Origin: Girardinichthys multiradiatus
Lineage: Eukaryota > Chordata > Actinopteri > Cyprinodontiformes > Goodeidae
Reading direction: 5' to 3'
DNA length: 64,000 nucleotides
NCBI RefSeq assembly: GCF_021462225.1
Contig: NC_061797.1
Location: 36,296,147-36,360,146 of the forward strand
Part shown: one piece after another, positions 1-13,227 of the stretch
Position numbering within the stretch: position 1 is the stretch's first letter
Layout of the letters: each line of letters opens with the position of its first letter
The notes under the pieces: model-generated
Told to the model about the DNA's origin: nothing
What the model saw: the letters and a program-made list of their open reading frames with translations, nothing else
Databases searched by the model: none
Program-made: the position numbers and the translations under genes

Positions 1-1590
1 ATCATTTATAGATATAGTCAAGATTTTCTAACTAAACAGTTGTAGGTGTCAGCTTGGATTTAACCTGCCATGAAACATTTTACTACAAGTCATTACAAAT
101 GTAATTGAACAGAGCAATGGCTTTCAGTCTCATCTGGTGGTTAATATAAATGGCACGCACATATTTTCACTCGTACTTGACAAATTCCCTCAGAGCCAAA
201 TGGTTTCCACACATGGAGCTCAATCAAATAACAGATGATTCATACACATATATATTTTTCCTCTCAGTGCTTCAATACGAAAACCTTCGCATGAAGTCTG
301 ATTCTTTTATCTCGGTCATTCGTTTTCCAGCTGTGGGGACACAGAAAGTCAGGGAGCCTCTCAGTCAGAGTGTGGAGGAGGGGTCACTAAAAACTCATTA
401 CATGGACGATCAATATTGTGTGCTCGGTCCCCCAGCATACACAACACACAAACACACACACACATGTACGTGTTTCATCACTGAATGACGATGGTGACAG
501 ATGACTTTTGTCAGCCTGAAAAGTATTACCATGGTGACCATTAGGTGATATTTTGGTATCCTACAGTGGGGGAGCCCAGCTGACACACACATACATGTGA
601 ATACACTTGTATAAACTGGCAAAGGTCATGATAAAATACTACATACAGCTCAGCATTTCAGCACATCACAGCTCTCTTTCGCCTTAAATAACTTCCTCAT
701 AATAAAAAAACAAAAAACAAAAACAACCTGAATCACTTTGAGTTGTTGGAGCAGCTTATTCCTCAGCAGTGCTGAGCTAATTGTAAAGAGCAGTAATATT
801 TAACCAAAATGTTAATTATATTTTGAAATGCATGTCTAAACTTGGATTTCTGTTTTTTTTTTGTTTTTTTTTTTTCAATTTTATGTGACAATCATTCAAG
901 CATGCTGTATTAATTCATACATCACAATTAGTTAAATTTTTTTGCACACTTATTAACATATCATTTAATATTCTATCCTGCTTACTGAATAACTTTTAGA
1001 GTAAAAACATAGTTTGTTGAAATAAAAACCTAATTTAATGTTTAGGTTCCCATGGCAGTACTTCTTTTCTTACTGCTAAAGTAAGAGAAAATATTCCTTG
1101 ATTGGGACTCTAATCCAGACACTTTTCTTCACAGTTTGCTGTCAGAGTTTCCTATAATATTTTATTAATGATTAAGTTTGTTAATCATTTTGTTTTAATT
1201 TATTTAATTAAAACAAATTGTGTTTTTAGAAATACCACACATTTGAACAGACAAAATTGTATATTTAGCACCAAAAAGGTTACTCCTTTACTCCTGCTTC
1301 ACATGTTTTTGTATTTAGAAAGAGCTACAGCTATACCCCACAATTAAGTTTCATAGTGAAGTTTCCTTACAGTCAGGGCACATTTCATTATACTATTTTC
1401 AGAAATTACAGGGACAGAAAGTTATAGGAGCGTATCCTAATTTGTCATTGCTAATGCCAGAACTTGTTCTTTAAGTGTGATAAGAGAAAAAACACTTAAT
1501 TTTTTATTTCTAGTAAACAAAATGATGAGTGATGTTTTATGTGATGGATTCACACTTTTTCTGAGTTTGAAGGAAGAAAACTAACATTAC
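1..1590. other. Intron (left flank), no gene seen
   Basis: Non-coding DNA downstream of the last visible kif26 exon, presumably the intron leading to the first motor-domain exon. It is AT-rich with T runs near 850-875. The short open frames at 150-488 and 410-622 overlap a CA/TG-rich stretch and look like chance. I see no recognisable repeat family here. Confidence 0.55.
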
Positions 1591-1801
1591 CTTTCCAAGC
1601 CCAGGAGTATCTTTGATCTTGTTGGCTGCACGGAGAAGACAAGGTGGAGCAGGTGGAGGCACCATCAACAAAGCAGAACTGAAGGTAGTTGGGAACAGAT
1701 GAGGGACACATTGTTGGGATGGAGATGATGTCACTGGGGCCGTAACTATGGTGGTCTTCTGCTTCTTCTTCTTTGATGTTAAGTTCAACTTTTGTGCAGC
1801 T
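1591..1801 (-). CDS. kif26: KIF26-type kinesin, internal exon just before the motor domain
   Basis: Internal coding exon of 211 bases, the most downstream one in the window. It supplies the last base of a split Arg codon and then 70 codons. Seen: an acceptor ending in CTCTCTCTCAG at the right edge; AAQKLNL; a basic run SKKKKQK; a Ser/Thr/Pro linker; [14 protein letters not shown]; and DTPGLGK, followed directly by a GTAATG donor. Known: KIF26A and KIF26B are atypical kinesin-11 proteins whose motor domain lacks normal ATP hydrolysis; they act in signalling (GDNF-Ret for KIF26A, Wnt5a-Ror for KIF26B) and in microtubule binding. In this family the block ending in GLGK leads straight into the motor domain, so the motor exons should lie beyond position 1. 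The paralogue (a or b, and the fish duplicates) is unresolved. I lean slightly to kif26b from remembered similarity of DTPGLGK and SKKKK. No stop or frameshift is present. Confidence 0.85.
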
Positions 1802-4106
1802 CTGAGAGAGAGGAGTAGCAACGTCCATTGAATGATCAGAATACTATCTTAAAATCAGACATCAGTAATATTTAATTGAGTTTTAGCTTAAAAACCTACT
1901 TTTATTCCAGTGTAGGATGACACAGTGGCACTGGAAAGTTTACATCCACTCAATAGTGGAATAAATGTCACATTAATCTGTGGCTCCTTATGATGCATTT
2001 TGACTGTTAAACAATAATTGGAGCACAATCCCCTACAGATTTGCTTGTATAAAAGCACGTGCAAACCTGCTCACGCATATATATATATACACATATATGT
2101 ATATATGTTTGCGCGCATGTACACACATGCTGCCCACCATTGAGTATAAAAACAGAAAGTGGCTATTTTTATTCTCTGCAATTCTAGAAACACCACCTGT
2201 AACTACTTTCACATACAGTAGCTGTATTACCAGTTTAACACAACTAAAGTCCACTAAAACAGCTGTAGCAAGGCTTCCTGCACGGTTCTGCGTTAACTCG
2301 CACATTTAATTTAGAGAACTTATAAGGAGAGGAAGAAAGAGTGAGAGACCTTGTGCCCTGATACACTCTATGTCAAGAAGCTATATTCTCACACCATTGG
2401 CTTTCAATTAACTGCAGCAAGTTTTATATATGAGCACGAAGGAAGAGAGTCAGTGAAAGGAGGGTAGAAAAGAGGGGGAGTGGGAAAGAGAGAGAGGAAG
2501 AGAGATGTGAATCAAGTGACCCATGGAAAGATGAAGCACTTCACCATTTGACTGGCTCTCCCTGGAGATTTGTGTGTGAATCCGTGTGTGTGTCTGACTG
2601 CACACAACGTAAAACAAACCCACCATGAGAAGACCACTAATTGGGTTTTTCAGTGTGCAGGCTAAGCTTACACGTTTAAAAACGCGATCAAAGGCAATTA
2701 CAAGTTTGTATTATGTTGGTGTAATGTTTCAAACCTCCCCATGCATCATATGAAAAAGAACATTGAAACTTGTCAGTTGCAGGATTGTATTGGATCCTCT
2801 TATTACCACCGGTCTTTGCATACAGGATCTTAAATGTTTTTTCTAATCATGGTCATAAGAGAGTTTTAAAAGCATTAGTCAATTCATTTTCTACATTAGG
2901 TTCACAAAATATAGTTATAATATAGTTATGAAATATTTCCTCTGTGATTTTTATGTTCTCAATGAAAGAAGTGGCTGTAGGGGCTGCTGCAGTGTTGCTG
3001 ATGGTTGGGATATGAGGGATGACAATGACGGATTCATTCACTTTGCTGCAGGGGATTCCTGCTTGTAACCTGCATGCATTTTCTTTTTTCAACCTCAGTA
3101 CAATAATTGTTTACTGTGGAGAGTCCCAGCTAAACAATATTATGTTCTTTAACATGTATGCAGTTTTTTATCTTGTGCAAAACACTGAATGTGTTTTAGG
3201 TGTCCTTTGTTACAATTTCTAGATCAGTTTCTGGGCGCCTATGAAATTAGTTTTATCCGCCTCAGTGATTCAATCTATGGCTAAATTAAAGTACCGGACA
3301 CTCCAACAACACCTCATTGGTGGTGTTTGATGGCAGGTGGCCAGGGATTTGATTAAACGATTCTATTCCAAAGTAACCCTAAAGTAAACTGTTCTTGTTT
3401 TACATCAACCAGCTCAATCTAATCATCAGCCTTTCTACATTACCTTGACTCCTAAACTATTTTTTCTGTCCTCCAACCTCTCTCTTTGTTTCCTTCTCTC
3501 ACTCATTTTTCTTCTTCATCCTTCCGACTTCATCTCTGCCATCCATACATGCGCTCATCCTTCCCAAAATGCATTGATTCCTTCTGGACCGAGTGCCTCT
3601 TCTTCTCCCCTTTAGACTTCATGTATCTGTCTCTTGTTAGAAAGCACCAGAGGTCAGCTGGTAACAAGATAATGCTTTGTTTTTCTTCTCCTTTTGCGCA
3701 AACACAAACACCTCTGCTTTGGACACAGTGCTGATTGATGGCTGGTGTCTATTGGCTGTGTTGTTGGTTCAGTGGTTAATTACTTTCTGTTTAGCAGACA
3801 ATCAGTGGTAGAAGATGTGAGGGGAGACAGAGAGTGATGGTGGACATGTGAAAGTGAGCTTGTGTGTGTCGCATTAGGTCAGAATGACTGTTGATGAGGC
3901 TGGCTTCACTGATATTATCTTCTGACATGGACATGTGGTCAAATATGACCAAATTATGGAGAAATTGACAGGGATACTGTTTCAGCTGACTGATATGGTA
4001 CTATAAATTATACTACTGTAGGTTAATTTAAAGATGTGAGGAGATTCTGGACATGTTCAAAACTGAGATTTATTTATCAGTTAAATTAATTGTACACAGT
4101 CAGTGA

Positions 4107-4137
<31 letters not shown>
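4107..4137. repeat. (TA)n microsatellite
   Basis: An almost pure run of alternating T and A, interrupted once by TACA, inside the 5.85 kb intron. Confidence 0.9.
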
Positions 4138-5998
4138 TCACCCTAAAATATGTTCCCAAATATTTTATTTAAATAAAAGAAACACAAAATCCTAATTTCT
4201 CTGTTACTTCTACGAGAAGAAAGTGAATGTGTTATGAATAAGAAACAAAACGATGAAAAAATCTATCTAAGCTGATTAAAAGCATCAATTTTATATAAAG
4301 TAAATAAATAAAGTATTCGGGCTTCTCTCCATAGTTAAAAGAAAGATTTCAACTGCCTAATATTGACTCTTTGCATGCTGCCAGTGCACAAAAGGGAAGA
4401 GAACAGCATTAGTGTACAGTGTATAAGTACAAGACAGGAAAACAGCTTTTGTTGGTTGCATGATGCATGATCAAAAATCAAAACAAATGTGTTTGTTGAC
4501 CTGATCAGGTAAAGTTTTTTTTTGTCCCACTGACCATCTGTCCAGATCATCAATCCACCAGTATGATGGGTTCTCATTTATCATTGGAGGAAACAGTTTT
4601 CCTTAAATAACACTGAAAAAAGTCAGCTAAATGGGAAGAGGGGCAGAAAAAGAGACAGCAGCCTACATATCTCTGCCATCGTCCATTTGAAATAACAACA
4701 TTTCCCAATTCACCAATTCACTTGAGGCCTACTCATTTACTCTGCTGCCTTACGCAGCACACACATAGCCAGCCAAATCCCCATAGATCCGATCCTTGGA
4801 GCATGCAGTTAAAAAAATTCCTGCACTGATAGAAACTCCCTTCCCCCCGTGAGTAACAGCATGCTCACACCATAGCAAGTCTCTATTCCAGGGTCCCCAG
4901 AGGACCACTGCAGCAAAGGGAAGATGTAGAGCTGCTGTGCAAGTATGACATATTCCAAAGACAGATCGCCACTAATGAAAGATATTACTCAGATATGCAT
5001 TAGTGTGGAGGTAGAGGAAAGGTCACTGTGTAAATGGAGAAAGTGTGGATGAAAGAGAGGAGGAGAGGAGAGAACAATGCGGAAGGAAGAGAGCAATTAA
5101 ATGAAAACAGGCAAGCTGCATGCTGAGAAGAAAACAAGAAATAGGGATAGACAGGGGAGGCTGAGGAGAAATGGAGGAAGACAGGGGATCAGGTGAGAAG
5201 ACTTGGGGTGGACACAGGGATTTGGCTGTGTGCAGACAGCGAGCCAAACGAAGATTGTGTTTGTGTCTGTATGCAGTCCACGTCTAAGAGTAAAAACCCA
5301 GAACTGCATGGGATTTACCAGCCCTGCAAGGCTGCTTTTACTGGCTGATAGACAAATGCACATACATTCCCACATGGTCCCCATCCAAAATAAAAATACA
5401 ACAGAGTGCATGTTTCCTCAACTAACAGACATGCATGAATGACCTGAACTGGTTTTCACAGTTGTAAACATTATGGAATTAACCATTAAAATTCTCCATT
5501 ATACCATTCCCAGGACTCATACCCCTTGTATTAAAATACCAGATACATTTAGGCTTTTTCTCTGGTTATTTGGAGGATAAATAATCACTTTAGCATTGTT
5601 GCAAGCTGTCAGTCAGCTGTGTATAATAACCAAATGGGAGGATTTTTATTCTTAGGTTTCTGTTATTATGAAGCAATACAATGAACACTTTGACAGCAGT
5701 GATAATAGCAGTTGCATTTCTGTACAGTTAAATAAAATAACTTTTAATTTTTGTTTTAAATGCTTTGTGTTCTTTGCTTGAGATGATCACACAGTCAGAA
5801 TCTCATATCAGTCCATGCCAGTCCACAATTGAACTCAATAAAACTATAAAATCTTACACTTTCATGGATGTCCACATGTCTACACAACACGAGTTTTCTT
5901 TAGAGGCTCAAGCCTTTACAGCTGAATGTTATTTCATAATGTAAACCAGATGTGTGTGTTTGTGTAACACAGCCTTTGATATCTAACAGCGCGGGGGC

Positions 5999-6021
5999 GG
6001 GGGGGGGGGGGGGGGGGGGGG
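5999..6021. repeat. 23-base G homopolymer
   Basis: An uninterrupted run of 23 G preceded by GCGGGGGC. It could form a G-quadruplex when single-stranded. On the kif26-sense (minus) strand it is a C run, so any RNA quadruplex would form only on antisense transcripts. Such runs are prone to length errors in assemblies. Confidence 0.9.
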
Positions 6022-7321
6022 TTTGAAAAACAAGGCAGTGTGTGTTTAAATGTGTCCTTATGTAACTTAGTGCTCTGACAGACAACTTTATGTCAGCTAC
6101 ACTGATGTATATCAGTTATATATCACAGACACTCATTTAATTATCTGCAGATGAACAGCAGAGAAGAGGTGTGAAAGCAATGAAGGAAAACCATCGGTAT
6201 TATTTAAAATGTGATTGAAAGCAGTTTATTAGATATGACGTCCCAGTGTTTTTTCAGATACAGTGACATGCTCAGACTTGGGTGTAACCCATGAATAATT
6301 TACTCAGTCATATTAAGCTTGCTGTGTTACATCAATATTGTTGTACCCATGTTATCCATGTCTGATTTATGTTGTCCTGCTAAGCATTTTTCTGGGCTTC
6401 AGTATGTAGACGACTGATGAATGGAGAGCTGACTTATACCATGAAATAATATTGTCTCTGTCGACTGAGAACCAATTCTCATTTAAAACAAGGACCTGGC
6501 CAAAAGGCCGCATTAATGGGAGATAACAAAAACTACTTTATACATTTATTATACAACAAAAACCACAACAACAAACAAAAAATATTTAACAAGATCTAGT
6601 ATTTTATTCCTTCTGCTCAATCATACATAGCAGAACTGTTTAAAGGCAGGATAGTTTGAAACTTTATACTCAGTGCTTGATTTAGTGTTATAATAATTTA
6701 CTTTTGTCCTGTTTTGTAATGATTCGTCTATGAAATTGTAGAAATTGTAGATTGTAGAGTGATCTGAAAAGTGTACAAACTCCTGTCAAAAAGGTAAGAT
6801 TTTCGTGTCAGTCAGTTTAGACCAAGAACATTTAACTGTCTGCTAGAATGATGAAGAGAGAATATATTTTTTAGCATCACCATGCATCTCAGCAAATGAA
6901 TAAAAGAATGGTTTCACAAGGGGAAAGTTAAAGTTTATAAGTGGCCTAGCAAGACTTCAGAACAGAATCTGACAGGAAATCTGTCGCACACCTTAAGAGT
7001 GCTGTGGACAAGCGATGTCTTCATAAGGTGGACTTTTTGCTTGGTGGATTGGGGCAAATTTTGCAGAGTCAATATGTAGCATGCTGCTAGATTCTTACCA
7101 AAGAATACTGAAATTGAATAAAAAGGTGTTTTAACAGAGCATTGGTTTAAGCATCTGCACATGATGCATTCAGGTTATTGCAGATTTTCTAGTTTCTTAA
7201 TGTTTCCCCTAAGAAACATTTATACAGGTTATATACCACCTTAAAGTGAGAAATGGTTTTAAAAGTGTTTTCATGGTCTCACAAAAATCTGGCATTTAAA
7301 CAAAGGTGTGTATGGAGTTCA

Positions 7322-7430
7322 ACACGAAGAACACTGTCAGAGACTCCCCACACCCTCTCCCCTGAACCTTTTTAAAATGGCAAAAGCATTACCACTGGAT
7401 TGTTACAAAGCTGTCTGCGTCAAGTTATTA
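7322..7430 (+). mobile_element. Possible degenerate LINE reverse-transcriptase tail
   Basis: Reads approximately KNTVRDSPHPL before breaking into stops, resembling the NIVRDSSHP motif near the C-terminus of many fish non-LTR reverse transcriptases. Very short and damaged; a related stretch occurs at 8880-9070. Confidence 0.3.
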
Positions 7431-7654
7431 TCATGCTAAAAAATAGCAGTAATTAGTATTGAGGCAAACAGACAGGAATTTCTGTGAAGTTTTTACTTTG
7501 AAGACAAATTTATAATCTGTAGAGGTGTAATTGAGTACTGCAACTAAATAAATATGATCTAATCGTTGGAGTCATAGTCTAATGAACCTTCCACCCATGG
7601 TGTGTAGACTGCAGTCTGTCTGAGAGATTTAAGACTGAAAGCATCTTACTGTAC

Positions 7655-7836
7655 CTGGCGAAGAAGGAGGCAGCTGCAGAAGTGGCAGTCAGTGCTGAGG
7701 TGGTTACAGCTGGCGTGTTAGAGGGACAGTTTGTGTGTGACGGTGAGTTCATGTGTGCAGGAGATTGTGAGTTGTAGCGGTTCAGGGCAGCTTCAGTCAC
7801 TCCTTCTCTTGAGGCATCAGAGATCATCTGGGAGAT
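7655..7836 (-). CDS. kif26: KIF26-type kinesin, internal exon (Ser/Thr-rich linker)
   Basis: Internal coding exon of 182 bases: 60 codons plus two bases of a split Arg codon (AG, completed by A in the exon at 1801). Acceptor TTTGTTTTAG at the right edge; donor GTACAGTAAG at the left. It begins ISQMISDASREG, continues VTEAALNRYNSQ, then a Ser/Thr/Ala/Pro-rich stretch, and ends ASFFAR across the junction. The ISQ start continues exactly from the YPYQ end of the upstream exon. The REG-TEA-LNRYN and [13 protein letters not shown] pattern is what identifies KIF26 here. The longer reading frame running left past 7655 (about 24 extra codons to a stop) is intron and should not be annotated. The linker is probably disordered; no enzymatic motif is visible. 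Confidence 0.87.
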
Positions 7837-8877
7837 CTAAAACAAAGAAAGGGAGACCCTTTAGTATGATTCACAAAAATTAGGGCAGTTTATACAGTAA
7901 AAATAACGTTTTAAAAGGTAAATTACCAACAATACCCTAGAGCTAAAACTGTACATGCGCACTATGGGCCAGTCATGGTGGTTTAATAGCATTATTGCTA
8001 TTGTTTCTGATTTTACAGGTCTGGTTTGTACATATAGTAACTACATTCACAAAGATGAGATCCAGAAAGAGGACAAACTACATTTAAAAGAGAGAGCAAA
8101 ATAACTCCATCTTACTCTTCTTTTCCAGGCAGACAGATGTAATTATTAGATTTTCCAACAGCACATCCATGTTCATTGTGTCAAACATTTTTACAAACAC
8201 TACAGTTAATCTTTGGACAATTATTTACCAGATAGACTGGTATGCTACTTCCTGCTGTACCCCTTTTTGAGGGGGATTAATTTGATTTACAGTGACAAAT
8301 CCTCTCGTTCTTTATATTTGTTTCTAGGAAAGAAGTTAATCCTTTTGCGAACATTTGAACACTACAACAACAACACAATCTACTGCATCTAATGCCCTGT
8401 GTGTGTTATTAATAGTTGACTGAAAGCGGATAACCTCTCCATTGTTCAACAGGCTGGTTGGTTCCAAGCATAATAGAAAAATAAATAAATAAATCAACCT
8501 GGCCGTCTTATGACCATTCCATCTGTTTAGTTCATCAACCCTGTTTTCCTTTTCTTACATTCAGTTCCTGTTTTTATCTCATTTTATCAAAGATTGGAAA
8601 TATTATTATTTTAATCTCTTTGTTGAAGAACACTACATCTTAACATAATGTGTTAGTGGAGTTTGCAATCTCTTAAAGCTCACTTCAAATTTCTCACTTC
8701 AATAAACGAATTACTCCTTAACATTTAACATTTACAATATAAAGCTCAGTGGATCTAGAGAGAGCATTGTTGCTAGTCAAAACTGTTTTCACATGGTTCC
8801 AAAACTTTTATTTTCATCCCTCCAAATGCATTTGACCACAGAACTATGTGCTGATATATTGTATTACAGCATACTGC

Positions 8878-9075
8878 TACAATTGCAATAAGACAAGAGG
8901 GCCCTGCAGGGAATAGTGAAGGTAGCTGAACGGCTCACACCCCTCTGTCCAGGATTCGTTCAGAGTCACCGCAGTAACAAGGTTCTGAACATTGTCAGAG
9001 ACTCCCAACACTACTTCCCTGATTTTTGAAATGCTACCATGAGGCAAAGGTATACCACTAGTCTTTTGCATAACT
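8878..9075 (+). mobile_element. LINE reverse-transcriptase C-terminal scrap
   Basis: The plus strand reads KRALQGIVKVAERLT, then KVLNIVRDSQHYF with a later in-frame stop and RQRYTTSLL. This matches the usual end of non-LTR retrotransposon ORF2 (KALQ-IVK-AERIT, ALNIVRDS-HP, SGRRYR). It is a short, mutated fragment without a 3' tail; the opposite-strand open frame is a shadow. Confidence 0.5.
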
Positions 9076-9148
9076 TGCTGACTCAAGTTGTTAAAATGCT
9101 GAATTGTTGTTGAGATTCAGTACTTTACAGCATTTGGTCATATATGTT

Positions 9149-9180
9149 AATCTGTTCTGTTCTGTTCTGTTCTGTTCTGT
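9149..9180 (+). repeat. (TTCTG)n short tandem repeat
   Basis: About six tandem copies of TTCTG, lying directly before a SINE. Confidence 0.85.
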
Positions 9181-9545
9181 GTGCACGGTGGCGCAGTTGG
9201 TAGCACTGTTGCCTTGCAGCAAGAAGGTCCTCGGTTCAATTCCCGGCCAGGGGTCTTTCTGCATGGAGTTTGCATGTTCTCCCCGTGCATGCGTGGGTTC
9301 TCACCGGTTACACTGGCTTCCTCCCACAGTCCAAAGACATGCCTGTTAGGTTAATTGGTCTCTCTAAATTGCCCTTAGGTGTATGAATGAGTGTGTGCAT
9401 GGTTGTTTGTGTGTTGCCCTGCGATGGACTGGCAACCTGTCCAGGATGTACCCTGCCTCTCGCCCATAGACTGCTGGAGATAGGCACCAGCTCCCCCGTG
9501 ACCCACTATGGAATAAGCGGTAGAAAATGACTGACTGACTGACTG
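9181..9545 (+). mobile_element. tRNA-derived SINE, copy 1, full length
   Basis: Starts with a tRNA-like head: an A-box region (GTGGCGCAGTTGG) and a B-box region (GGTTCAATTCC). A body follows with CCTCCCACAGTCCAAAGACA and TGCCCTGCGATGGACTGG, and a tail of GACT repeats. The same sequence recurs at 25611, 29715 and, truncated and inverted, 33129, which shows it is a dispersed family. Internal pol III promoter boxes would drive transcription; movement would depend on a LINE. The open frame inside it is not a gene. Confidence 0.88.
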
Positions 9546-10461
9546 TTTTTATCTATTTGTGTTTTCTGTTATCCATCTATTACTTTTTCACCATAAAATG
9601 TAACTGTTGTATGTTATTTAGTATACAATGAAATTAACTAAAATGCACAATGTAAGATTTCTAGCCGTTACAAGAGGAAGGCTACCTGGATGGAAATTTT
9701 GAAGGATTGTCATGTTTTAACTTCTTATAAGGAAAGAGTTGCTTGTCCCAGAAAGATTTTACATATTGCCCCTTTACAATTCTCACTGGATGCTTCATGA
9801 GTTGCTGAGTTGCCAAAAGGTCACTGAGCCTTACAATGTAAACATTTAAGTCAGTCTGAGATTTGAGAATTTAATAACATTTTTTCAGATTTCATCATAT
9901 TCAGTTTCTTAAAAGCATGACAGTAATGTGATCTAATAGACATTCTAGGATCTTAATTGCCCGATTATAAACATCATTCTTCGCAGCTTGATTGTTGTAT
10001 ATGCTGACCCACAGATTACATTGTAATTTTAATAAGAAAAATAAATCTTTAAATGCATGAATATTGCAAATCATCTATATGTTAACTAAAAAATATGTGG
10101 ACCAAAACCTGAGCCTTGGGGTACATCTGCATTATTTTTTTTCAAAATGATAATCTCAAGCCACTTACGACAAACACTTGTTCACGATTTACAAGATAAG
10201 ATTTAAACCAAACTGAACCTATCTTAAGTTCAGCTGTAATGTATTCTTTTGCCATTGTATAAATGTATGTCAAAAACATCTGTATTTATCATTATCTGTT
10301 ATTTTACATGCTAAAGTCAACCATTTTAAATTAAATGATCAGCAATATGAGAGTAAATCAAATGCATTGGTTTAATTACTTTTTTAAACAAGAAATAATT
10401 GAAACCAGTACAGAGAATATGATAACTGCATTTATTTAATGCACTGAATGAAATCATACTG

Positions 10462-10689
10462 CAGTGTTCCACAACCCAGGTCCTCGGGGCCCATGATTCT
10501 GTATGTTTTAGATATGTCCTTACACTCGTACACCTGATTTAAATGATTTAATTTCCTCCTCAGCATGCCATCAAGTTCTGCAGAAAAACCTGTTAAGGAC
10601 CCATTCATTTAAATCTGATGTATGCCAACAGAGAAACATCTAGAACATGCAGGATATTGGTTGCTGTGGACCAGGGTAGGGGACCACTG
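10462..10689. mobile_element. hAT-type palindromic MITE
   Basis: Begins CAGTGTTCCACAACCCAGG and ends near CCAGGGTAGGGGACCACTG, giving imperfect terminal inverted repeats. The interior is itself nearly self-complementary (an ACACCTGATTTAAATGA arm). This resembles the common fish MITE with CAGTGGTTCTCAACCCTGG ends, usually assigned to hAT. A sister copy lies at 62561. A clean 8-bp target duplication is not evident. Confidence 0.6.
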
Positions 10690-13227
10690 TCAGTGGAACT
10701 AGAAATTATGAATTCCTGATGATGAATTGCCTATAAACATTTTAACAAGCCTAAAAGTTCAAGTGACTATTTGTTCTTACTAGAAAGCATAATTATAAAA
10801 CCAGATTGCCTTTATTATTCAGAATCCCTTCTGAAACCATTTGAAAGTATGCAGGATGTCTGTTTCTATGAACATATGTCCTTCTGTAGGAAGTGTTTTT
10901 AAATGTCAGATGTCATTATGTACCTGTGTAAGATCCATCAAACATACTGCCAACAGATCTTTAGACAGAATAATTAAGAATCCCCCTCCTCTTCCCAACC
11001 CACATGTATACACACATACACTAAATTATATGTATTGCTTCTTTCGTGTGTATGTGGTGTTTGAGTTGTAGCAGTGTTCAGTGCATTTGTGTTCAGGTGA
11101 ATCATTTATGTCATAGGTATGGATTATAGATTACAGTTTTTTATGGTCTTTCTAATACCAAACAGTAGAGCCACTAAATTGTAACCAAAGATTTCAATAA
11201 AGGAACTCCAGGAGTGCATGTGTCAGTTGTGTCTTAGTTTGTGTCCTAGGACGGCTCAGTGTCTGCACTTTAGTGTTTAGGTGTGTAAATCAGCTCTGCT
11301 TGATGTATATTTAGTGCTGAAGGCTCCTGGGGTCGAAGCAGGTGCCTGCCTGATAAACGGCTTGTTGTAAACAAAATCCATGTGCAGTTTATATACAGAC
11401 ACAGCACTTCTTTGTCCTTTACAAGCTATTCAAATGCTCATGGTAGATTTGAAAGGTGGGCATATTAGTGTTATTTTATTAGCAAGTACTACTTAAACAG
11501 TCCCAAAAATGACATGTAGAAGAAACAGTTGCCTCTATTGATAAAAATAGCAGACTAGTTCATCCGTACATCTGCCTTCTGCAACAGGTGTTATGTAGAT
11601 CAACCTGCATGGCTATTCAAACCCAAACCTTTTCATGAACCTGGCAGATTTAGATTAAAAGTTTTTTTTTAATTCAACCCAAAGGTTTGTTTCTGATAGG
11701 AAATGAGACAGGCAATCAGGTAAAAGGAGTGTCAATTTTGAAAAGAAAAACAAAAAACAAAACATTTTTTATATAAAACTGCATGTCAAAAATTATTTAG
11801 AGCATTCTTGATAATCAGTGGGATCATCTTTATGGGAAATAAGCAATAAAATCCTTCTAATAATCACTGGCTCTCTTTTGCATGTTTCCACTTTGACCGT
11901 TTATCTTGGTGGTTAGCTTTAAATCTTTGAGTTTGGATGGCTTCCTTGCCATCACCCTAATGAACCCTGGATCCTGTTTTAAGTACACAGAAACACCTTT
12001 TTGGTCATGTTCATGTAACTGACACATACACACACACAAAGTTAACGATCTTTCAACCTCTCCTAGGTTTAAACCTCAAACCTGATGCAAGCCAAGCCAG
12101 GAAGAATGCACCAAGCGGCAGCCAACAACAAAATTTCAAGGTTTTTCTTTTTTTCCAGGTTTATTCTTTTCTACACAGGTAATCTCACGAGGTCTTATTT
12201 TCCAGACAGACCTCTTATAACTTATATAATGCCTTCTGTGGGTGGTGGTGAGAGTTATGATTAATGAAGTAAAGAAAAAGATTGCAGCAAATATATTAAT
12301 ATTTTACTGGCATAAATAGAATTTTGAGTCAAAGCAATCAATCAAAACAAAATTAAACTCAAATTAACTTTATGGATCTTAAACAATTAGACATTCAAAT
12401 TTAGTTCCATTTTTTAATTAGTAAAGGCTGATAGACTAGGTTATTTTTTATGAAAGTGTTGATCCTACTTTAAAAAAAATAAAAATAAATATAGGAAATT
12501 CAAATAAATGGGGATAAGATAGTTGTTTGAGAACAACTACCTTAAATAATTCCTATTATTATTTCCATATAATACAAATCAGATTAGCAAAATAAATCTC
12601 AATAATTAGTTAGAGCTGAAGAAATTTATTTGAGTAATAACAATTTAAAAACTATTTGGTAAACGAATTTAATTAACCTTGCATAATTTCTGTATTGCCT
12701 CAAATCTACCAAAATAAATGTATCCAAATTGTTAGACCAATTTAATTAGTTACATTTTAACAGTTTGCTTTCTCAGGGTTATATGTTGACATAAAAAATG
12801 TAAACCATTATATACCGTTTTATTCATTCTTTATATCAGTTAGACTCAATTCAGCCTGTGTCGATTAAAATTTGTCTAAAATAGAGCAAAATCCAGAATA
12901 AAAGCCTTTGCACAGAATGTTTATCACTGTTCGCTGCTCTATGCTTCAGTCTGTATGCAATTGTATGCAATAAAGTTTGTTAATCAGTGATCTTCTCTCA
13001 TTTACATTTCACACACAGAACCTGCCATTAAGGCTAAAACAGAGCTAGTATGTTCACCATGCATCTTCCTTGGTCTGCCTTTTTGCTGCCAGAAGAAATA
13101 CTGTTAATCTCTCAAAATGTATTAGAGGTTATTATCTATTTTCTCAGGGCCTATTTTTGTTCTAGAAAAGCATGCAGTGAAGTGGGGAATAGCTTTTTTT
13201 ATTGATTTCAGAATAAATTGTTGGTAG

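Larger units (their letters stand above)
1802..7654 (-). other. kif26 intron of 5.85 kb
   Basis: Spliced out between the exons ending at 7655 and starting at 1801. It contains TA-rich microsatellites (about 2076-2107 and 4107-4137), purine-rich stretches near 2440-2510 and 5040-5170, a G homopolymer at 5999-6021, and a possible LINE scrap near 7322. Open frames here are short, low-complexity and without family resemblance. Confidence 0.75.

Noticed and set aside
150..488. 112-residue plus frame
   Set aside because: Ends in a CACACA stretch; no recognisable motif or splice context, and lies in an intron of a minus-strand gene.
9181..9260. Functional tRNA gene
   Set aside because: A- and B-box-like motifs are present, but they belong to the head of a repeated SINE with a long body; no complete cloverleaf.
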